Below are positions 21,411-32,116 of a stretch of 64,000 bases of DNA, piece after piece. The position numbers and the translations under genes are program-made. The stretch's first letter is position 1. Each line of letters begins with the position of its first letter. This DNA comes from Stella humosa (GTDB lineage Bacteria > Pseudomonadota > Alphaproteobacteria > ATCC43930 > Allostellaceae): assembly GCF_006738645.1 (NCBI RefSeq), contig NZ_AP019700.1, forward strand, positions 4,384,001-4,448,000. The letters run 5' to 3'. The notes beneath the pieces were generated by a model. It saw only the letters and a list, made by a program, of their open reading frames with translations, searched no databases and was not told where the DNA came from.

Positions 21411-22100
21411 TCATCCCTGCCGGTTTCGCAGCGCGGCCAGTCCCTTGGTCAGGCCGCGCAGCGACATCGGGATCCGCGTGATGCCGTCCGTGTCCTGGCG
21501 GGAATAGGCGATCACCGCCTCCTTGCCGCCGCGCAGCTCGCCCAGCATGTCGTCGTCCAGCAGGGCCAGTACCGAGCAGTTGTCCGCGCCGCAGCTCCGA
21601 ATGCCGACCTCGCGCAGCGGGCGCTGGTCGACCTGGATGATGATGCCGGCATCCTTGATCGCGGTCGGCGGCAGTTTCATGATCATCGCCGGCTTGCCGT
21701 CCGCTGCGAAATAGCCGACGGCGACCGCCAGCACCAGCCGGTCCGGCTGGTCCTTGTGGCTGAGCCGCTGCTCGACGAAGCAGGTTTCCTTGGCCACCCC
21801 GGGCCGCTTCTCGCAGCCCAGCCGCCAGTCGTCGAAGGCGGCGGCCGACGCACCCGCGGCAGCGGCCCCGGCCCCGGCCCCGGCAGCAGCCGCACCCGCG
21901 GCGGCGGCGGGCGCCTTGGCCGGCTTGCCCTTCTGCGCCGCGGCCGGCTTGGGCTTTGCCTTGGCGCTGGCGGCAGCCGGGCGCCCGTTCTTCTGCTGGG
22001 CGTCCTTCTGCTGGGCGGCGGCGGGAACGAGGGCCCCGGCCGCGAACAGGGCCAGCAGGGCGGCGGAAAGGCAGCGGGCATGCATGCGTGCGGACATCAT
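21411..22100 (-). CDS. Invasion-associated locus B (IalB) family protein
   Basis: A 229-residue secreted protein. A signal peptide (about residues 1-29, ending PAAAQQ) is followed by a Lys/Pro/Ala low-complexity linker (roughly residues 30-87) and the IalB domain, with FDDWRLGCEKRPG, ETCFVEQRL and VGIRSCGADNCS supplying the conserved cysteines. Family members are periplasmic and widespread in alphaproteobacteria; the name comes from Bartonella and does not imply invasion here. Start options are 22100, 22097 or 22085; 22100 is used. No clear ribosome site precedes it. Confidence 0.85.
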   Translation of the reverse strand: MMSARMHARCLSAALLALFAAGALVPAAAQQKDAQQKNGRPAAASAKAKPKPAAAQKGKPAKAPAAAAGAAAAGAGAGAAAAGASAAAFDDWRLGCEKRPGVAKETCFVEQRLSHKDQPDRLVLAVAVGYFAADGKPAMIMKLPPTAIKDAGIIIQVDQRPLREVGIRSCGADNCSVLALLDDDMLGELRGGKEAVIAYSRQDTDGITRIPMSLRGLTKGLAALRNRQG

Positions 22101-22225
22101 GGCGCTAGGTGGCGCTGCCGGGCGCCGCAGGCAAGCCCGAACTGCGAGGACATCCACGGCGCGGCTTGACGCAGCCCCGGCGGTCCCCCTAGCTCAATCG
22201 GCAAGCGTGAGTGGGAGACGGCGGG

Positions 22226-23763
<1,538 letters not shown>

Positions 23764-23979
23764 CGAGCGACCGATGGGCGGCGGACACCGCGTTGCCACG
23801 CGGCCGCCACAAATTCGCCTTTTCTCGTGACGCAATCGCCACAGGTGCGGCACTTCGGACACCGGCCCTTGCCGAATCTGGTGGCGGGCCGTGGCTTTCG
23901 CTAAGTTCCGCCAAGACGAGCGACCGGTCCTGCCCCGGCCGGGTCTCGTCGTGACCGATCGTTCAAGGAGTTCTGTGTG

Positions 23980-24285
23980 ATGTCCACCATTATCCGCCGC
24001 TTCGGCAAGCTCGCCGTCGTCCTGGCCCCGATCGCGCTGCTCGGCGCTTGCGAAAGCATGGGCTCGGACGACAAGGCGCTGCTGCAGAAGACCGCCAGCA
24101 ACTCCGAAGCCGCCCTGGTCGAGGCCCGCCGGGCTTCCGACAATTCGGCTCAGGCCCTGACGGCCGCCCGCGCCGCCCAGGCGACCTCGCAGCAGGCGCT
24201 GCAGGCTGCCCAGGCCGCCCAGGCCGACGCCCGCGCCGCCAACGAGAAGTTCGATCGCGCCTTCCGTCGCGGGATGCGCAAGTAG
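23980..24285 (+). CDS. Small Ala-rich lipoprotein (alanine-zipper type)
   Basis: A 101-residue lipoprotein. The lipobox is LLGAC (residues 20-24), so the mature protein begins at that Cys and would be membrane-anchored. The mature part is a continuous Ala-rich helix with heptad-like spacing (AALVEARRASDNSAQALTAA and AAQAAQADARAAN), as in Lpp-like alanine-zipper coiled coils, and ends in basic RRGMRK. The ATG at 23980 has AAGGAG ten bases upstream; a GTG at 23977 is less well placed. It could tether envelope layers. A strong terminator follows. Confidence 0.85.
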   Translation: MSTIIRRFGKLAVVLAPIALLGACESMGSDDKALLQKTASNSEAALVEARRASDNSAQALTAARAAQATSQQALQAAQAAQADARAANEKFDRAFRRGMRK

Positions 24286-24297
24286 TCTTCTGGAGCG

Positions 24298-24329
24298 AAG
24301 GCCTCTTCGATCCAGAAGAGGCCTTTTCC
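24298..24329 (+). terminator. Intrinsic terminator after the lipoprotein gene
   Basis: AAGGCCTCTTC (24298-24308) pairs perfectly with GAAGAGGCCTT (24315-24325) around a GATCCA loop, followed by TTTTCCT. It is the best Rho-independent terminator in the window and may also end the convergent L,D-transpeptidase transcript. Confidence 0.9.
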
Positions 24330-25363
24330 TAGAGGGACGACCGGGTCATCCGTTCGATCGGGAGTGCCCCCACGGGCGCCTCGGCCGAACGGGTGATGCG
24401 GACCGGGATGCCATCGCGGCGGCGCTCGGCCTCTTCCACGGTCGCCCAGTCGATCCGCCCGGCCGCCGGGCCGGCGAACTTCGCCACCCGATCCCGCAGG
24501 CCGGGAATCGGCTTGGGATTGAACTTCCCCTCGGTCTCCAGCTCGTCCACGTCCGTGCGCGAGGGATGCAGGTCGACGAACAGATCGTCACCGATCCAGC
24601 CCATCTTGGCTTCCTGATCGACCACCGTCACCCGTGTGCCGACCGGCGCCAGGCGATAGAGATGCTCGATCCCTTCCGGGTAAAGCCGGATGCAGCCGCG
24701 CGTGACGCGCCGGCCGATGGCATCGGGCTCGTTCGTCCCGTGGATCGCGTAGAGCGGCCAGCCGAGATAGAGCGCATGCTCGCCCATCGGGTTGTCCGGC
24801 CCGGGCGGCACCACCGTGGGCAGGGTCGGATCCTCGCGCCGCTTCTCGGGCGTGGGGGTCCAGGTTGGCTTTTCCTTCTTGCGCACGATCGTGGTGGAGC
24901 CGTTGGGCGTGCCCAGCCCCTCCTGCCCGATGCCGACCGCGAAGGTGAGCACCGGCCCGGACGGCGGGTACCAGTAGATGCGCTGGTCGGACAGGTTGAC
25001 GACGATGCCCTGGCGCGGCGCATCGGGCAGCACATGGGCCGTCGGCAGCAGGATGCGCGTGCCCAGCCCCGGCAGCCACGGGTCGACGCCGGGATTGGCC
25101 GCGACGAGTTCGGCATATCCCAGGTTGTAGGTACGCGCGATATCCATCAGCGTGTCTTCGTAGCGCGCCGAATAGACCAGCAGCTCGCCCACCACGTCGT
25201 TGCGCGGCGGCACGGCCGCCACCGGCCCGCGCGGACGGGCGGGCTGCGCGCCCTGCGCCGCCAGCGGCCACGGTGCCAGCGCCATTGCCACGCTCGCGGC
25301 GACACCGGCCAGGACGGCGCGGCGGGTGGTGCTCGGGAAATAGATGTCTGGCAACTTCGGCAC
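24329..25363 (-). CDS. L,D-transpeptidase (YkuD family) with Tat-like signal
   Basis: A 344-residue periplasmic transpeptidase that would cross-link peptidoglycan or attach proteins to it. The N-terminus STTRRAVLAGVAASVAMAL resembles a twin-arginine or Sec signal. A LysM-like segment (YSARYEDTLMDIARTYNLG, residues about 64-82) precedes the YkuD domain. Active-site residues are H208 (YAIHGTNE) and C224 in RRVTRGCIRLYPEG. The C-terminal tail after residue about 265 is Pro- and Arg-rich. It lies beside the DUF882 gene, which is divergent, so the two may be co-controlled in envelope maintenance. Confidence 0.9.
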   Translation of the reverse strand: MPKLPDIYFPSTTRRAVLAGVAASVAMALAPWPLAAQGAQPARPRGPVAAVPPRNDVVGELLVYSARYEDTLMDIARTYNLGYAELVAANPGVDPWLPGLGTRILLPTAHVLPDAPRQGIVVNLSDQRIYWYPPSGPVLTFAVGIGQEGLGTPNGSTTIVRKKEKPTWTPTPEKRREDPTLPTVVPPGPDNPMGEHALYLGWPLYAIHGTNEPDAIGRRVTRGCIRLYPEGIEHLYRLAPVGTRVTVVDQEAKMGWIGDDLFVDLHPSRTDVDELETEGKFNPKPIPGLRDRVAKFAGPAAGRIDWATVEEAERRRDGIPVRITRSAEAPVGALPIERMTRSSL

Positions 25364-25665
25364 TCCGGGGCGAATAGTCCCCGTATATAGGCGAGTCGTG
25401 GCGGAAATCAGGCGCGGCGGCTTGCCCCTGTCGTGCGATCGCCCCGGGTGCGATGCAACAAAGCCACAGTGTGGCAGACGGATTTACAACAGCAAGTCCG
25501 TGATTTTATTGTTGTTTCAGGATTTTCGATGGGTCACATTCCATGAAGCTTCGTGAACGAGGCTACCCGTTGCGCCGCTAGGCGGGCTTCGGCCAGCCGA
25601 CCGGTGGGGACCGGAGGCGCAACGAGACAAGATTGGGGTCGTGGGTATTGGGGATCGAGGGGGAC
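25364..25665. other. Divergent intergenic region, 302 bases
   Basis: No convincing gene lies here. It separates divergent L,D-transpeptidase and DUF882 genes and includes an AT-rich patch at about 25470-25555 that contrasts with the GC-rich surroundings, a sensible place for both promoters. I do not see clear -35/-10 pairs. Confidence 0.5.
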
Positions 25666-26322
25666 ATGGACGACCGTACCGAGGTCGAGCAGGACGGGCA
25701 TTCCGTCAGCCGTCGCGGTTTTCTCGGCGCCTTCGCCGCGTTCACCGCCGTTGCATCGCTGGTTCCGGGGGCGCTCGCCGCCCCCCTGCCCATGCGCAAG
25801 CCGTCGCTTGCCGACCAGTTGCCCGGCCGAAAGCCGGAACTGACGCAGGCGTCGATGCGGGCGCCGGGACTGGGTCGCCGGGCCAAGCTGCTCAATCTCT
25901 ACAACGTCCATACCGGAGAGCGGATCAGGGCGCCGTTCTGGCAGGACGGGCGCTACGTTCCGGAAACGATGCGGGCCATCAACCGCATGATGCGCGACCA
26001 TCGCGCCAACCAGACCCACAAGATCGATCCCAAGCTGATCGAGCTGATGCACGCGATCCAGATGCGCATCGGCGCCCAGAAGCCGCTGGAGATCGTGTCG
26101 GCCTACCGCTCGCCGCACACCAACGAGATGCTGCGCGAGGCCGGCTACGGCGTGGCCGAGAACAGCTACCACCTGCAGGGCAAGGCCGTGGACATCCGCG
26201 TTCCCGGCTATCGCGTGTCGCAGCTCAGCAAGATGGCCAAGGGCATGCGCCTGGGCGGCGTCGGCACCTATGGCAGCGGCAACTTCCTGCACATCGACAC
26301 GGGCCCCGTCCGCTACTGGTAA
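25666..26322 (+). CDS. DUF882 / YcbK-like murein peptidase-like protein with Tat signal
   Basis: A 218-residue protein of the M15-like DUF882 family. The signal region HSVSRRGFLGAFAAFTAVA is a good twin-arginine signal. The metal-site residues of the family are visible: H169 and D176 in SYHLQGKAVDIR and H209 in NFLHIDTG, with R148 in SAYRSPHTN. It probably cleaves or binds peptidoglycan peptides in the periplasm. The ATG at 25666 follows GAGGGGG; a shorter upstream extension from a TTG is less likely. The neighbouring L,D-transpeptidase fits the same envelope theme. Confidence 0.88.
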   Translation: MDDRTEVEQDGHSVSRRGFLGAFAAFTAVASLVPGALAAPLPMRKPSLADQLPGRKPELTQASMRAPGLGRRAKLLNLYNVHTGERIRAPFWQDGRYVPETMRAINRMMRDHRANQTHKIDPKLIELMHAIQMRIGAQKPLEIVSAYRSPHTNEMLREAGYGVAENSYHLQGKAVDIRVPGYRVSQLSKMAKGMRLGGVGTYGSGNFLHIDTGPVRYW

Positions 26323-26367
26323 GCGGCTACCGGCCGGGTGGCGACACCACCCGGCGCACCCCCTCCT

Positions 26368-27552
26368 CTACCGCCTGAAGATTTCCGCGAGCCGGTGGTA
26401 GTCCGCCGGCTCGTTGTATATCTGCGCCGAGATGCGGATGTGGCAGCTACCGCCGAAGGCCATGACGGGCACTTCGATCCGATGCTCGTGCCAGATCTGC
26501 GTGCGCAAGGCGCGGGCGGCCTCCCGCGTCGGCTCCACGGCAAAGGGCAGCGCCACCAGCGCCATCGACCCCGCCATGGCGGGCGGCGTCAGCACCTCGG
26601 TCTGCCAGGCCCCGGCCACGATCCGCGCCCCCTCGGCCGCCAGCGCCTTGTTACGAGCCCGAAGGCGCGCCGGTCCGAGCGAGCGGTAGAAAGCGAGCGC
26701 CGCATCGACGGCCAGATAGGGCGAGCAGTCGCGCGTGCCCGTCCAGTCGAATTCGGCCAGGTAGCCCGCCCCATAGCCGTGCGAAACGACGGGCGGGTGC
26801 AGGTCGCCCCTGGCCGATGGCGACGCCCATAGGGCAGCACAGCCACGCGCCGCGAACAGCCACTTGTGCGGGTTGCCGACATACCAGTCGGCACCGACGG
26901 CGGCGATGTCGAGATCGAGCATGCCCGGCGCATGGGCGCCGTCGACCAGCAGCGGCACGCCGCGCCGGCGGCACAGCCGGGCGATATCCTCCACCGGCAG
27001 CACGAGCGCAGTGGGCGAGGTGACGTGGTCGACCACCACCAGCCGGGTGCGGCCATCGATGGCCGCGTCTATGGCGCGGACGACGTCGGCCGGGTCGGTG
27101 CCTGGAAAGGGCAACTTGGCCTCGACCAGGGCCGCACCCGCCATGGCCGCGACGTGGCGGGCCGTGTTGCGCACCGCGCCATAGCCATGGTCGGTGCCGA
27201 CGATGGTGTCGCCCGGCGCCAGCCGCAGCGAGCGCAGCACGGCGTTGGCGCCGCTGGTCGCGTTCTCGACGAAGACGAGGTCGTCCGCCTGGACGCCCAG
27301 GAACGGCGCCAGCACCCCCGCGGCATCGCGCAGGCCGGGGGCCAAGGTCTCCTGGAAGAACAGTACGGGCTGGCGCTCCATGCGCTGGCGCCAGATTTCG
27401 GCGGCGGCACTGACGCGACGTGGAACCGCGCCGTACGATCCGTGATTGAGGAAGGTGACATCGGCGTCGAGCCAGAACTCGGCGCGGATGGCCGCCCCTT
27501 CGCGGTCTTCGGATGCGGTCTCAATGACGCTGGGGATATCGTTGTCCGACAT
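26368..27552 (-). CDS. Class V aminotransferase (isopenicillin N epimerase-like)
   Basis: A 394-residue PLP enzyme. The N-terminal WLDADVTFLNHGSYGAVPR is typical of the isopenicillin N epimerase-like group. PLP-binding features are VVVDHVTSPTALVLPV, LLVDGAHAPGM (the Asp that contacts the pyridine nitrogen) and the Schiff-base Lys in WYVGNPHKWLFAARG. The actual reaction (cysteine desulfuration, epimerisation or lyase) cannot be fixed. It is divergent from gcrA across 201 bases. Confidence 0.88.
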   Translation of the reverse strand: MSDNDIPSVIETASEDREGAAIRAEFWLDADVTFLNHGSYGAVPRRVSAAAEIWRQRMERQPVLFFQETLAPGLRDAAGVLAPFLGVQADDLVFVENATSGANAVLRSLRLAPGDTIVGTDHGYGAVRNTARHVAAMAGAALVEAKLPFPGTDPADVVRAIDAAIDGRTRLVVVDHVTSPTALVLPVEDIARLCRRRGVPLLVDGAHAPGMLDLDIAAVGADWYVGNPHKWLFAARGCAALWASPSARGDLHPPVVSHGYGAGYLAEFDWTGTRDCSPYLAVDAALAFYRSLGPARLRARNKALAAEGARIVAGAWQTEVLTPPAMAGSMALVALPFAVEPTREAARALRTQIWHEHRIEVPVMAFGGSCHIRISAQIYNEPADYHRLAEIFRR

Positions 27553-27747
27553 GGCTTTTCCCTGTGGCTGCCATCACTTTGCCATGGTTCGGCGGCTTTC
27601 TGGAATGCGCGATCGCAGGCGTTTGGCGGTGCCGGTGCCACCCGATCTTGTGGGTGGATCCATACTGGACCACTAATCGTTTGACGGGGTGCATGCTTCC
27701 TATCAAGATGTGTGCGGCCGCGAGGTCGTGGCCCACCAAATGTGGGG

Positions 27748-27752
27748 GATTC
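27748..27752 (+). promoter_or_regulatory. GANTC site at the gcrA start
   Basis: A GATTC pentamer ends one base before the gcrA ATG. GANTC is the CcrM methylation target, and GcrA binds methylated GANTC promoters in Caulobacter. It could couple gcrA expression to replication; one site alone also occurs by chance. Confidence 0.35.
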
Positions 27753-27753
27753 C

Positions 27754-28254
27754 ATGGATTGGACCGAGGAGCGCATCGCCGAACTGAAGCGGCTCTGGTC
27801 CGAAGGGTTTTCGGCTAGTCAGATCGCAGAGCGTCTTGGCGGCATCACTCGCAATGCGGTGATCGGCAAGGCGCATCGTCTGCATCTACCCAGCCGCCCT
27901 TCGCCGATCCAGCGCCAGATGGGCGAACGGCGCCAGCGCAGCCGGCCGGCGGCACGCCCGGTGGCCGCGGCCGCCATGCGCGTGGCCCCCGTCGAGACCG
28001 TACGCGCGGCCCCGCCGCCGCCGCCGACCGTGGTCGCCAAGGCGCCGGTACCCCCGCCGCCCAAGGCCTTCCGGTCCGGCCCGATCGACTACAGCTCGGC
28101 GCTGACACTGAGCGACCGGCACTGTCACTGGCCGATCGGCCACCCGAACGAGCCGGGGTTCCATTTCTGCGGCGCGGCGGCCTCCCCCGGGCGGCCCTAC
28201 TGCACCGCCCACTGCCAGCTTGCCTATCGCAAGACCGACGACGCAGCCGCCTAG
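27754..28254 (+). CDS. gcrA: GcrA cell-cycle regulator
   Basis: A 166-residue alphaproteobacterial regulator. The N-terminal domain (MDWTEERIAELKRLWSEGF and SQIAERLGGITRNAVIGKAHR) is the GcrA DNA-binding motif that recognises promoters bearing CcrM-methylated GANTC. A Pro/Ala/Arg-rich linker (about residues 55-105) leads to the C-terminal Cys-rich domain (CHWPIGHPNEPGFHFCG, RPYCTAHCQLAY) that contacts sigma-70. The ATG at 27754 gives the family N-terminus. A strong terminator follows the gene. Confidence 0.95.
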   Translation: MDWTEERIAELKRLWSEGFSASQIAERLGGITRNAVIGKAHRLHLPSRPSPIQRQMGERRQRSRPAARPVAAAAMRVAPVETVRAAPPPPPTVVAKAPVPPPPKAFRSGPIDYSSALTLSDRHCHWPIGHPNEPGFHFCGAAASPGRPYCTAHCQLAYRKTDDAAA

Positions 28255-28289
28255 CCTTTCCGCCAAGACACCGACCAGGCCCACAAACG

Positions 28290-28322
28290 AACACGGCGCG
28301 GTAAACCGCGCCGTGTTTGTTT
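28290..28322. terminator. Terminator between gcrA and tRNA-Ala
   Basis: AACACGGCGCGG (28290-28301) pairs perfectly with CCGCGCCGTGTT (28306-28317) around TAAA, with T-rich sequence on both outer sides (TGTTTCT plus strand, TTCGTTTG minus strand). It can end gcrA and also the tRNA transcript from the other strand. Confidence 0.85.
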
Positions 28323-28343
28323 CTGCCGATAGCGAAAGGATGA

Positions 28344-28419
<76 letters not shown>

Positions 28420-28590
28420 ACATCGTCGCCCGGCCGATCACGACCGAAGCGGCCGGGATAATGGGAATCAGCGGCGCCGAAGTCAAGGCGAACCGGTCGG
28501 GAGATGCGGATTTGCCGTCGCCCCGGGCACCTTGTCGCACGGCCGCACCGGCGCTAGTGTCCCCCCACCCTTTGGAACATAAGCCGCCCG

Positions 28591-28872
28591 ATGAATTCGC
28601 TGCTGCACCTGCTCACGTCGGTAATCGACATCTACATGGTGATCCTGATCGCGGCTGCGATCATGAGCTGGCTCTTCGCGTTCGGGATCGTCAACACGCG
28701 CAACCGCGCGGTCGAGGTGATCGCCGAGCTGCTGTACCGACTGACCGAGCCGGCGCTGCGGCCCATCCGGCGCATCCTGCCGCGCATGGGCGGCATCGAC
28801 CTGTCGCCGATCGTCCTCATCCTGCTGCTGCAGTTCCTGCGCAACCTGCTCGTTGAATACTTCCCCCGCTGA
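28591..28872 (+). CDS. YggT-family membrane protein
   Basis: A 93-residue inner-membrane protein with two hydrophobic segments (about residues 7-30 and 70-88) and the family loop YRLTEPALRPIRRILPRMGGIDLSPI. YggT proteins are linked to osmotic stress and, in some bacteria, cell division. Its last 20 bases overlap the DUF167 gene, which overlaps folD, so the three form one tightly coupled operon. Confidence 0.93.
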   Translation: MNSLLHLLTSVIDIYMVILIAAAIMSWLFAFGIVNTRNRAVEVIAELLYRLTEPALRPIRRILPRMGGIDLSPIVLILLLQFLRNLLVEYFPR

Positions 28873-29224
28873 CCCGGCCCCCGCTGACCCGGCACCGCCG
28901 GCGGCTGGCTGGCCCTTCACGATCGGCGACGGCTGCGTCCGGCTGGCCGTGCGGCTGACGCCCGGGGCCAGCGCCGACCGGCTGCTGGGCGTGGCGGCCG
29001 ACGAAGCCGGCCTGCCCGTGCTGCGCGCGCAGGTGACGGCCGCGCCGGAGAACGGCAAGGCGAACGCGGCCCTGGTCGGGCTCCTGGCCAAGCGCTGGCG
29101 CCTGCCCAGGAGCAGTATCACGGTCATGCAGGGTGCCACCGGGCGGCGCAAGCTGCTGCGCATCGCGGGCGAGCCGGCGGCCCTGGCCAGACGGATCATG
29201 GAGGCGTTGGAGCGCGATGACTGA
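28853..29224 (+). CDS. DUF167 (YggU) family protein
   Basis: A 123-residue protein with the DUF167 segments [39 protein letters not shown] and [18 protein letters not shown]. Its function is unknown; it is usually next to YggT as here. The only upstream start is a TTG at 28853 inside yggT, which leaves a Pro/Ala-rich N-terminus before the domain. The stop overlaps the folD start. Confidence 0.88.
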   Translation: MNTSPADPAPADPAPPAAGWPFTIGDGCVRLAVRLTPGASADRLLGVAADEAGLPVLRAQVTAAPENGKANAALVGLLAKRWRLPRSSITVMQGATGRRKLLRIAGEPAALARRIMEALERDD

Positions 29225-30131
29225 GGCCCCGACCAAGGAAGCCACACGGCAAGCGACGCGGATCGACGGCAAGGCCGAGGCCGAGCGCCTGCGCCTGCGT
29301 ATCGGCGGCGAGGCCGCCCGCCTGCTGGCACTGCATGGCGCGGCCCCGGGCCTGGCGGTCGTGCTGGTGGGCGAGGATCCGGCGAGCCAGGTCTATGTCC
29401 GCAACAAGGGGATCGCGACCAGGGCTGCCGGCCTGGTGTCGGTCGAGCATCGCCTGCCGGTATCGGCCAGCCAGGCCGACGTGCTGGCCCTGGTGGCCAC
29501 GCTCAACGCCGATCCGGCCATCGACGGCATCCTGGTGCAACTGCCGCTACCACAGCAGATCTCGGCCAAGGCGGTGATCGAGGCGATCGACCCCGCCAAG
29601 GACGTGGACGGCTTCCACCCGGTGAACACCGGCCGCCTGTGGACCGATGGCGGCGGGCTGGTGCCCTGCACGCCCCAGGGCTGCATGCTGCTGCTGGCCG
29701 GGGTGCGGGAGCGGCTGGCGGGCCTGAACGCGCTGGTCGTGGGCCGCTCGTCGATCGTGGGCAAGCCGATGGCTGCCCTGCTGCTGGCGGCCGACTGCAC
29801 CGTCACCGTCGCCCATTCCCGCAGCCGCGACCTGCCGGCGCTGGCTCGCCAGGCGGACATCCTGGTTGCCGCCGTCGGCCGGCCGGCGATGATCCGCGGC
29901 GACTGGATCCGGCCGGGCGCAACGGTGATCGACGTCGGCGTCAATCGCATCGATGCCGGCCAGGGCAAGACGCGGCTGGTGGGCGACGTCGCCTATGACG
30001 AGGCGGTTCCGGTCGCCGGCGCCATCACCCCGGTGCCGGGCGGCGTCGGGCCCATGACCATCGCCTGTCTGCTGCGCAACACCATGATCGCCGCCGGCCG
30101 CCGGCGCGGCTGGGGCGAACTGGATCTCTAG
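29217..30131 (+). CDS. folD: Bifunctional methylenetetrahydrofolate dehydrogenase / methenyltetrahydrofolate cyclohydrolase
   Basis: A 304-residue cytosolic enzyme of one-carbon metabolism that interconverts methylene-, methenyl- and formyl-tetrahydrofolate. Signature segments are [15 protein letters not shown] (catalytic Lys in YVRNKG, with the family Tyr), [37 protein letters not shown] and [17 protein letters not shown]. An N-terminal extension of about 15 residues precedes the domain. It begins 8 bases before the DUF167 stop. It ends 6 bases before the convergent second ABC operon. Confidence 0.96.
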   Translation: MTEAPTKEATRQATRIDGKAEAERLRLRIGGEAARLLALHGAAPGLAVVLVGEDPASQVYVRNKGIATRAAGLVSVEHRLPVSASQADVLALVATLNADPAIDGILVQLPLPQQISAKAVIEAIDPAKDVDGFHPVNTGRLWTDGGGLVPCTPQGCMLLLAGVRERLAGLNALVVGRSSIVGKPMAALLLAADCTVTVAHSRSRDLPALARQADILVAAVGRPAMIRGDWIRPGATVIDVGVNRIDAGQGKTRLVGDVAYDEAVPVAGAITPVPGGVGPMTIACLLRNTMIAAGRRRGWGELDL

Positions 30132-30137
30132 ATTCGG

Positions 30138-31115
30138 CTACGCTGCCTGGTCATGCAGGTGGCAGGCGACGCGGCGGCCGGGCGCCACGGCCCGCAGCTT
30201 GGGATACTCGACCCGGCAGCGATCCATGGCGTGCGGGCAGCGCGGATGGAAGTGGCAGCCCGTGGGCGGGTTGATGGCCGAAGCCACCTCCCCTTCCAGC
30301 CGGGCCATCGTCACCTTGGCGCGCGGGTCCGGCACCGGCGAGGCATCGCGGAGTGCCCGGGTGTAGGGATGCAGCGGCTCGTCGAAGATCTGCTCGGTCG
30401 GCCCATCCTCGACGATGCGGCCGAGATACATGACCGCCACGCGTTTGCAGAAGTGCCGGACGACGCCCAGGTCGTGCGAGATGAAGAGGAAGCTGAGGCC
30501 GCGGCGGACCTTCAGCCCGTCCAGCAGCAGCAGGATCTGCGCCTGGATCGAGACGTCGAGCGCCGATACCGGCTCGTCGGCGACGATCAGCTCCGGCTCC
30601 AGGACGAGTGCGCGGGCGATGCCGATACGCTGGCGCTGGCCGCCCGAGAACTCGTGGGGATACTTCTCGATCGCCGTGCGCGGCAGGCCGACCTCGTCCA
30701 GCACGGCCGCCACCCGGGCCTCGATCGCCTCGCGGCTACCCAGCTTGTGGACCTGCATCGGCTCGGCCAGGGTCTGGCCGACGGTGCGCCGCGGGTTGAG
30801 CGAGGCGAAAGGATCCTGGAAGACGATCTGCAGCTTCTGGCGCAGTTGCCGCAGCCGCTGGCCGGGTGCCGTCAGGAAGTTCTCGCCGCGATAGAGCACC
30901 TCGCCGCCGTCCGGCTCGATCAGGCGCAGCAGGGCGCGCCCCGCCGTCGACTTGCCGCAACCGGATTCGCCGACCAGGCCGAACGCCTCGCCCTCGCTGA
31001 TCGAGAAGCTGATGCCGGCCAGCGCCTTCACATGGACCGTCTCGGTCCTGGGGAAGCCCCGGCGCACGGTGAAGGTCTTGTGGAGGTCTGTGACCTCCAG
31101 CAGGGTCGCCGTCAT
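30138..31115 (-). CDS. Second oligopeptide-type ABC transporter ATP-binding protein (DppF-like)
   Basis: A 325-residue ATPase, last gene of a second importer operon. It has Walker [11 protein letters not shown]-loop IVFQDPFASLNPRRTV, signature [15 protein letters not shown], Walker [15 protein letters not shown] and the C-terminal Cys segment CHFHPRCPHAMDRC. The ATG at 31115 overlaps the upstream ATPase stop (ATGA). It shares its design with the 1851-2834 gene but is clearly a separate paralogue rather than a recent copy. Confidence 0.93.
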   Translation of the reverse strand: MTATLLEVTDLHKTFTVRRGFPRTETVHVKALAGISFSISEGEAFGLVGESGCGKSTAGRALLRLIEPDGGEVLYRGENFLTAPGQRLRQLRQKLQIVFQDPFASLNPRRTVGQTLAEPMQVHKLGSREAIEARVAAVLDEVGLPRTAIEKYPHEFSGGQRQRIGIARALVLEPELIVADEPVSALDVSIQAQILLLLDGLKVRRGLSFLFISHDLGVVRHFCKRVAVMYLGRIVEDGPTEQIFDEPLHPYTRALRDASPVPDPRAKVTMARLEGEVASAINPPTGCHFHPRCPHAMDRCRVEYPKLRAVAPGRRVACHLHDQAA

Positions 31116-32116
31116 TGCACGGCCTCCGCGGCGACGGTGCCGCCACGCACCCAGCAGCGCACCTGGTGGGTGGGATCGTCCGGCAGCAGGGTAAGCGGCG
31201 GGTCGGCGGCGCGGCAGCGCGGCTCGACCAGGGCGCAGCGGTCGGCGAAGCGGCAGCCGGACGGCATGGCGCTGATCGCCGGCACCTGGCCGCCGATCGC
31301 CTGCAGCTCCATCGTGTTGCGGTCGACGCGCGGGATAGAGCGCAGCAGCGCCTCGGTATAGGGGTGGGTCGGGCGGGCGAAGACGGCGTCGATGGGGGCC
31401 GTCTCCACCACCTCGCCCGCATACATCACCATCACCCGGTCGGCGATCGAGGCGACGACGCCCAGATTGTGGGTGATGAAGACCATGGCCATGCCGTAGC
31501 TCTCGCGCACCTCGGCCAGCAGCGCCAGCACCTGGGCCTGGATGGTGACGTCGAGCGCCGTCGTCGGCTCGTCCGCCAGCAGAACGGCGGGGTTGCAGGC
31601 GAGCGCCATGGCGATCATCACACGCTGGCGCATCCCGCCCGAGAACTGGTGCGGATAATCGTCGAAGCGGCGCGCGGCCGAGGGGATCTTCACCTGCTCG
31701 AAGAGGGCGAGTGCCGTCTTGCGCGCCTCCGCCCGGCCCAGGCCGCGATGGTAGTGCAGGCTCTCGGCCACCTGGAATCCCACAGTCAGCACCGGGTTGA
31801 GCGAGGTCATCGGCTCCTGGAAGATCATCGACACGCGGTTGCCGCGCACCTTCTCCATCTCCGGCTCCGAGAGCGGCACCAGGTCGCGGCCTTCCAGCAG
31901 GATGCGGCCGCCGGCGATGCGGCCGGCGCCGGGCGGCACCAGCCCCATGACGGAGAGCGCGGTGATGCTCTTGCCGCAGCCGGATTCGCCGACGATCGCC
32001 AGGGTCTCGCCGCGCGCCAGCTTGAAGGACACGCCGCGGATGGCGGCGTGCCACTGGCCGTGGATGCGGAACTCCGTCGTCAGGCCAGAGACTTCAAGGA
32101 CGGGGGCCTCACTCAT
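31112..32116 (-). CDS. Second oligopeptide-type ABC transporter ATP-binding protein (DppD-like)
   Basis: A 334-residue ATPase with Walker [11 protein letters not shown]-loop [15 protein letters not shown], signature [15 protein letters not shown], Walker [15 protein letters not shown], and C-terminal Cys segment [14 protein letters not shown]. The ATG at 32116 overlaps the permease end by 8 bases. With the DppF-like partner it should power this importer. Confidence 0.93.
   Translation of the reverse strand: MSEAPVLEVSGLTTEFRIHGQWHAAIRGVSFKLARGETLAIVGESGCGKSITALSVMGLVPPGAGRIAGGRILLEGRDLVPLSEPEMEKVRGNRVSMIFQEPMTSLNPVLTVGFQVAESLHYHRGLGRAEARKTALALFEQVKIPSAARRFDDYPHQFSGGMRQRVMIAMALACNPAVLLADEPTTALDVTIQAQVLALLAEVRESYGMAMVFITHNLGVVASIADRVMVMYAGEVVETAPIDAVFARPTHPYTEALLRSIPRVDRNTMELQAIGGQVPAISAMPSGCRFADRCALVEPRCRAADPPLTLLPDDPTHQVRCWVRGGTVAAEAVQ

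Noticed and set aside
21840-21990. Ala/Pro/Lys low-complexity tract in the IalB gene as a separate small gene
   Set aside because: It is in frame within the IalB protein, between signal peptide and domain, and is a common linker.
25344-25556. A possible 70-codon gene in the divergent region between L,D-transpeptidase and DUF882
   Set aside because: It overlaps the L,D-transpeptidase start, lacks a ribosome site and has no domain; the AT-rich part is better read as promoter region.
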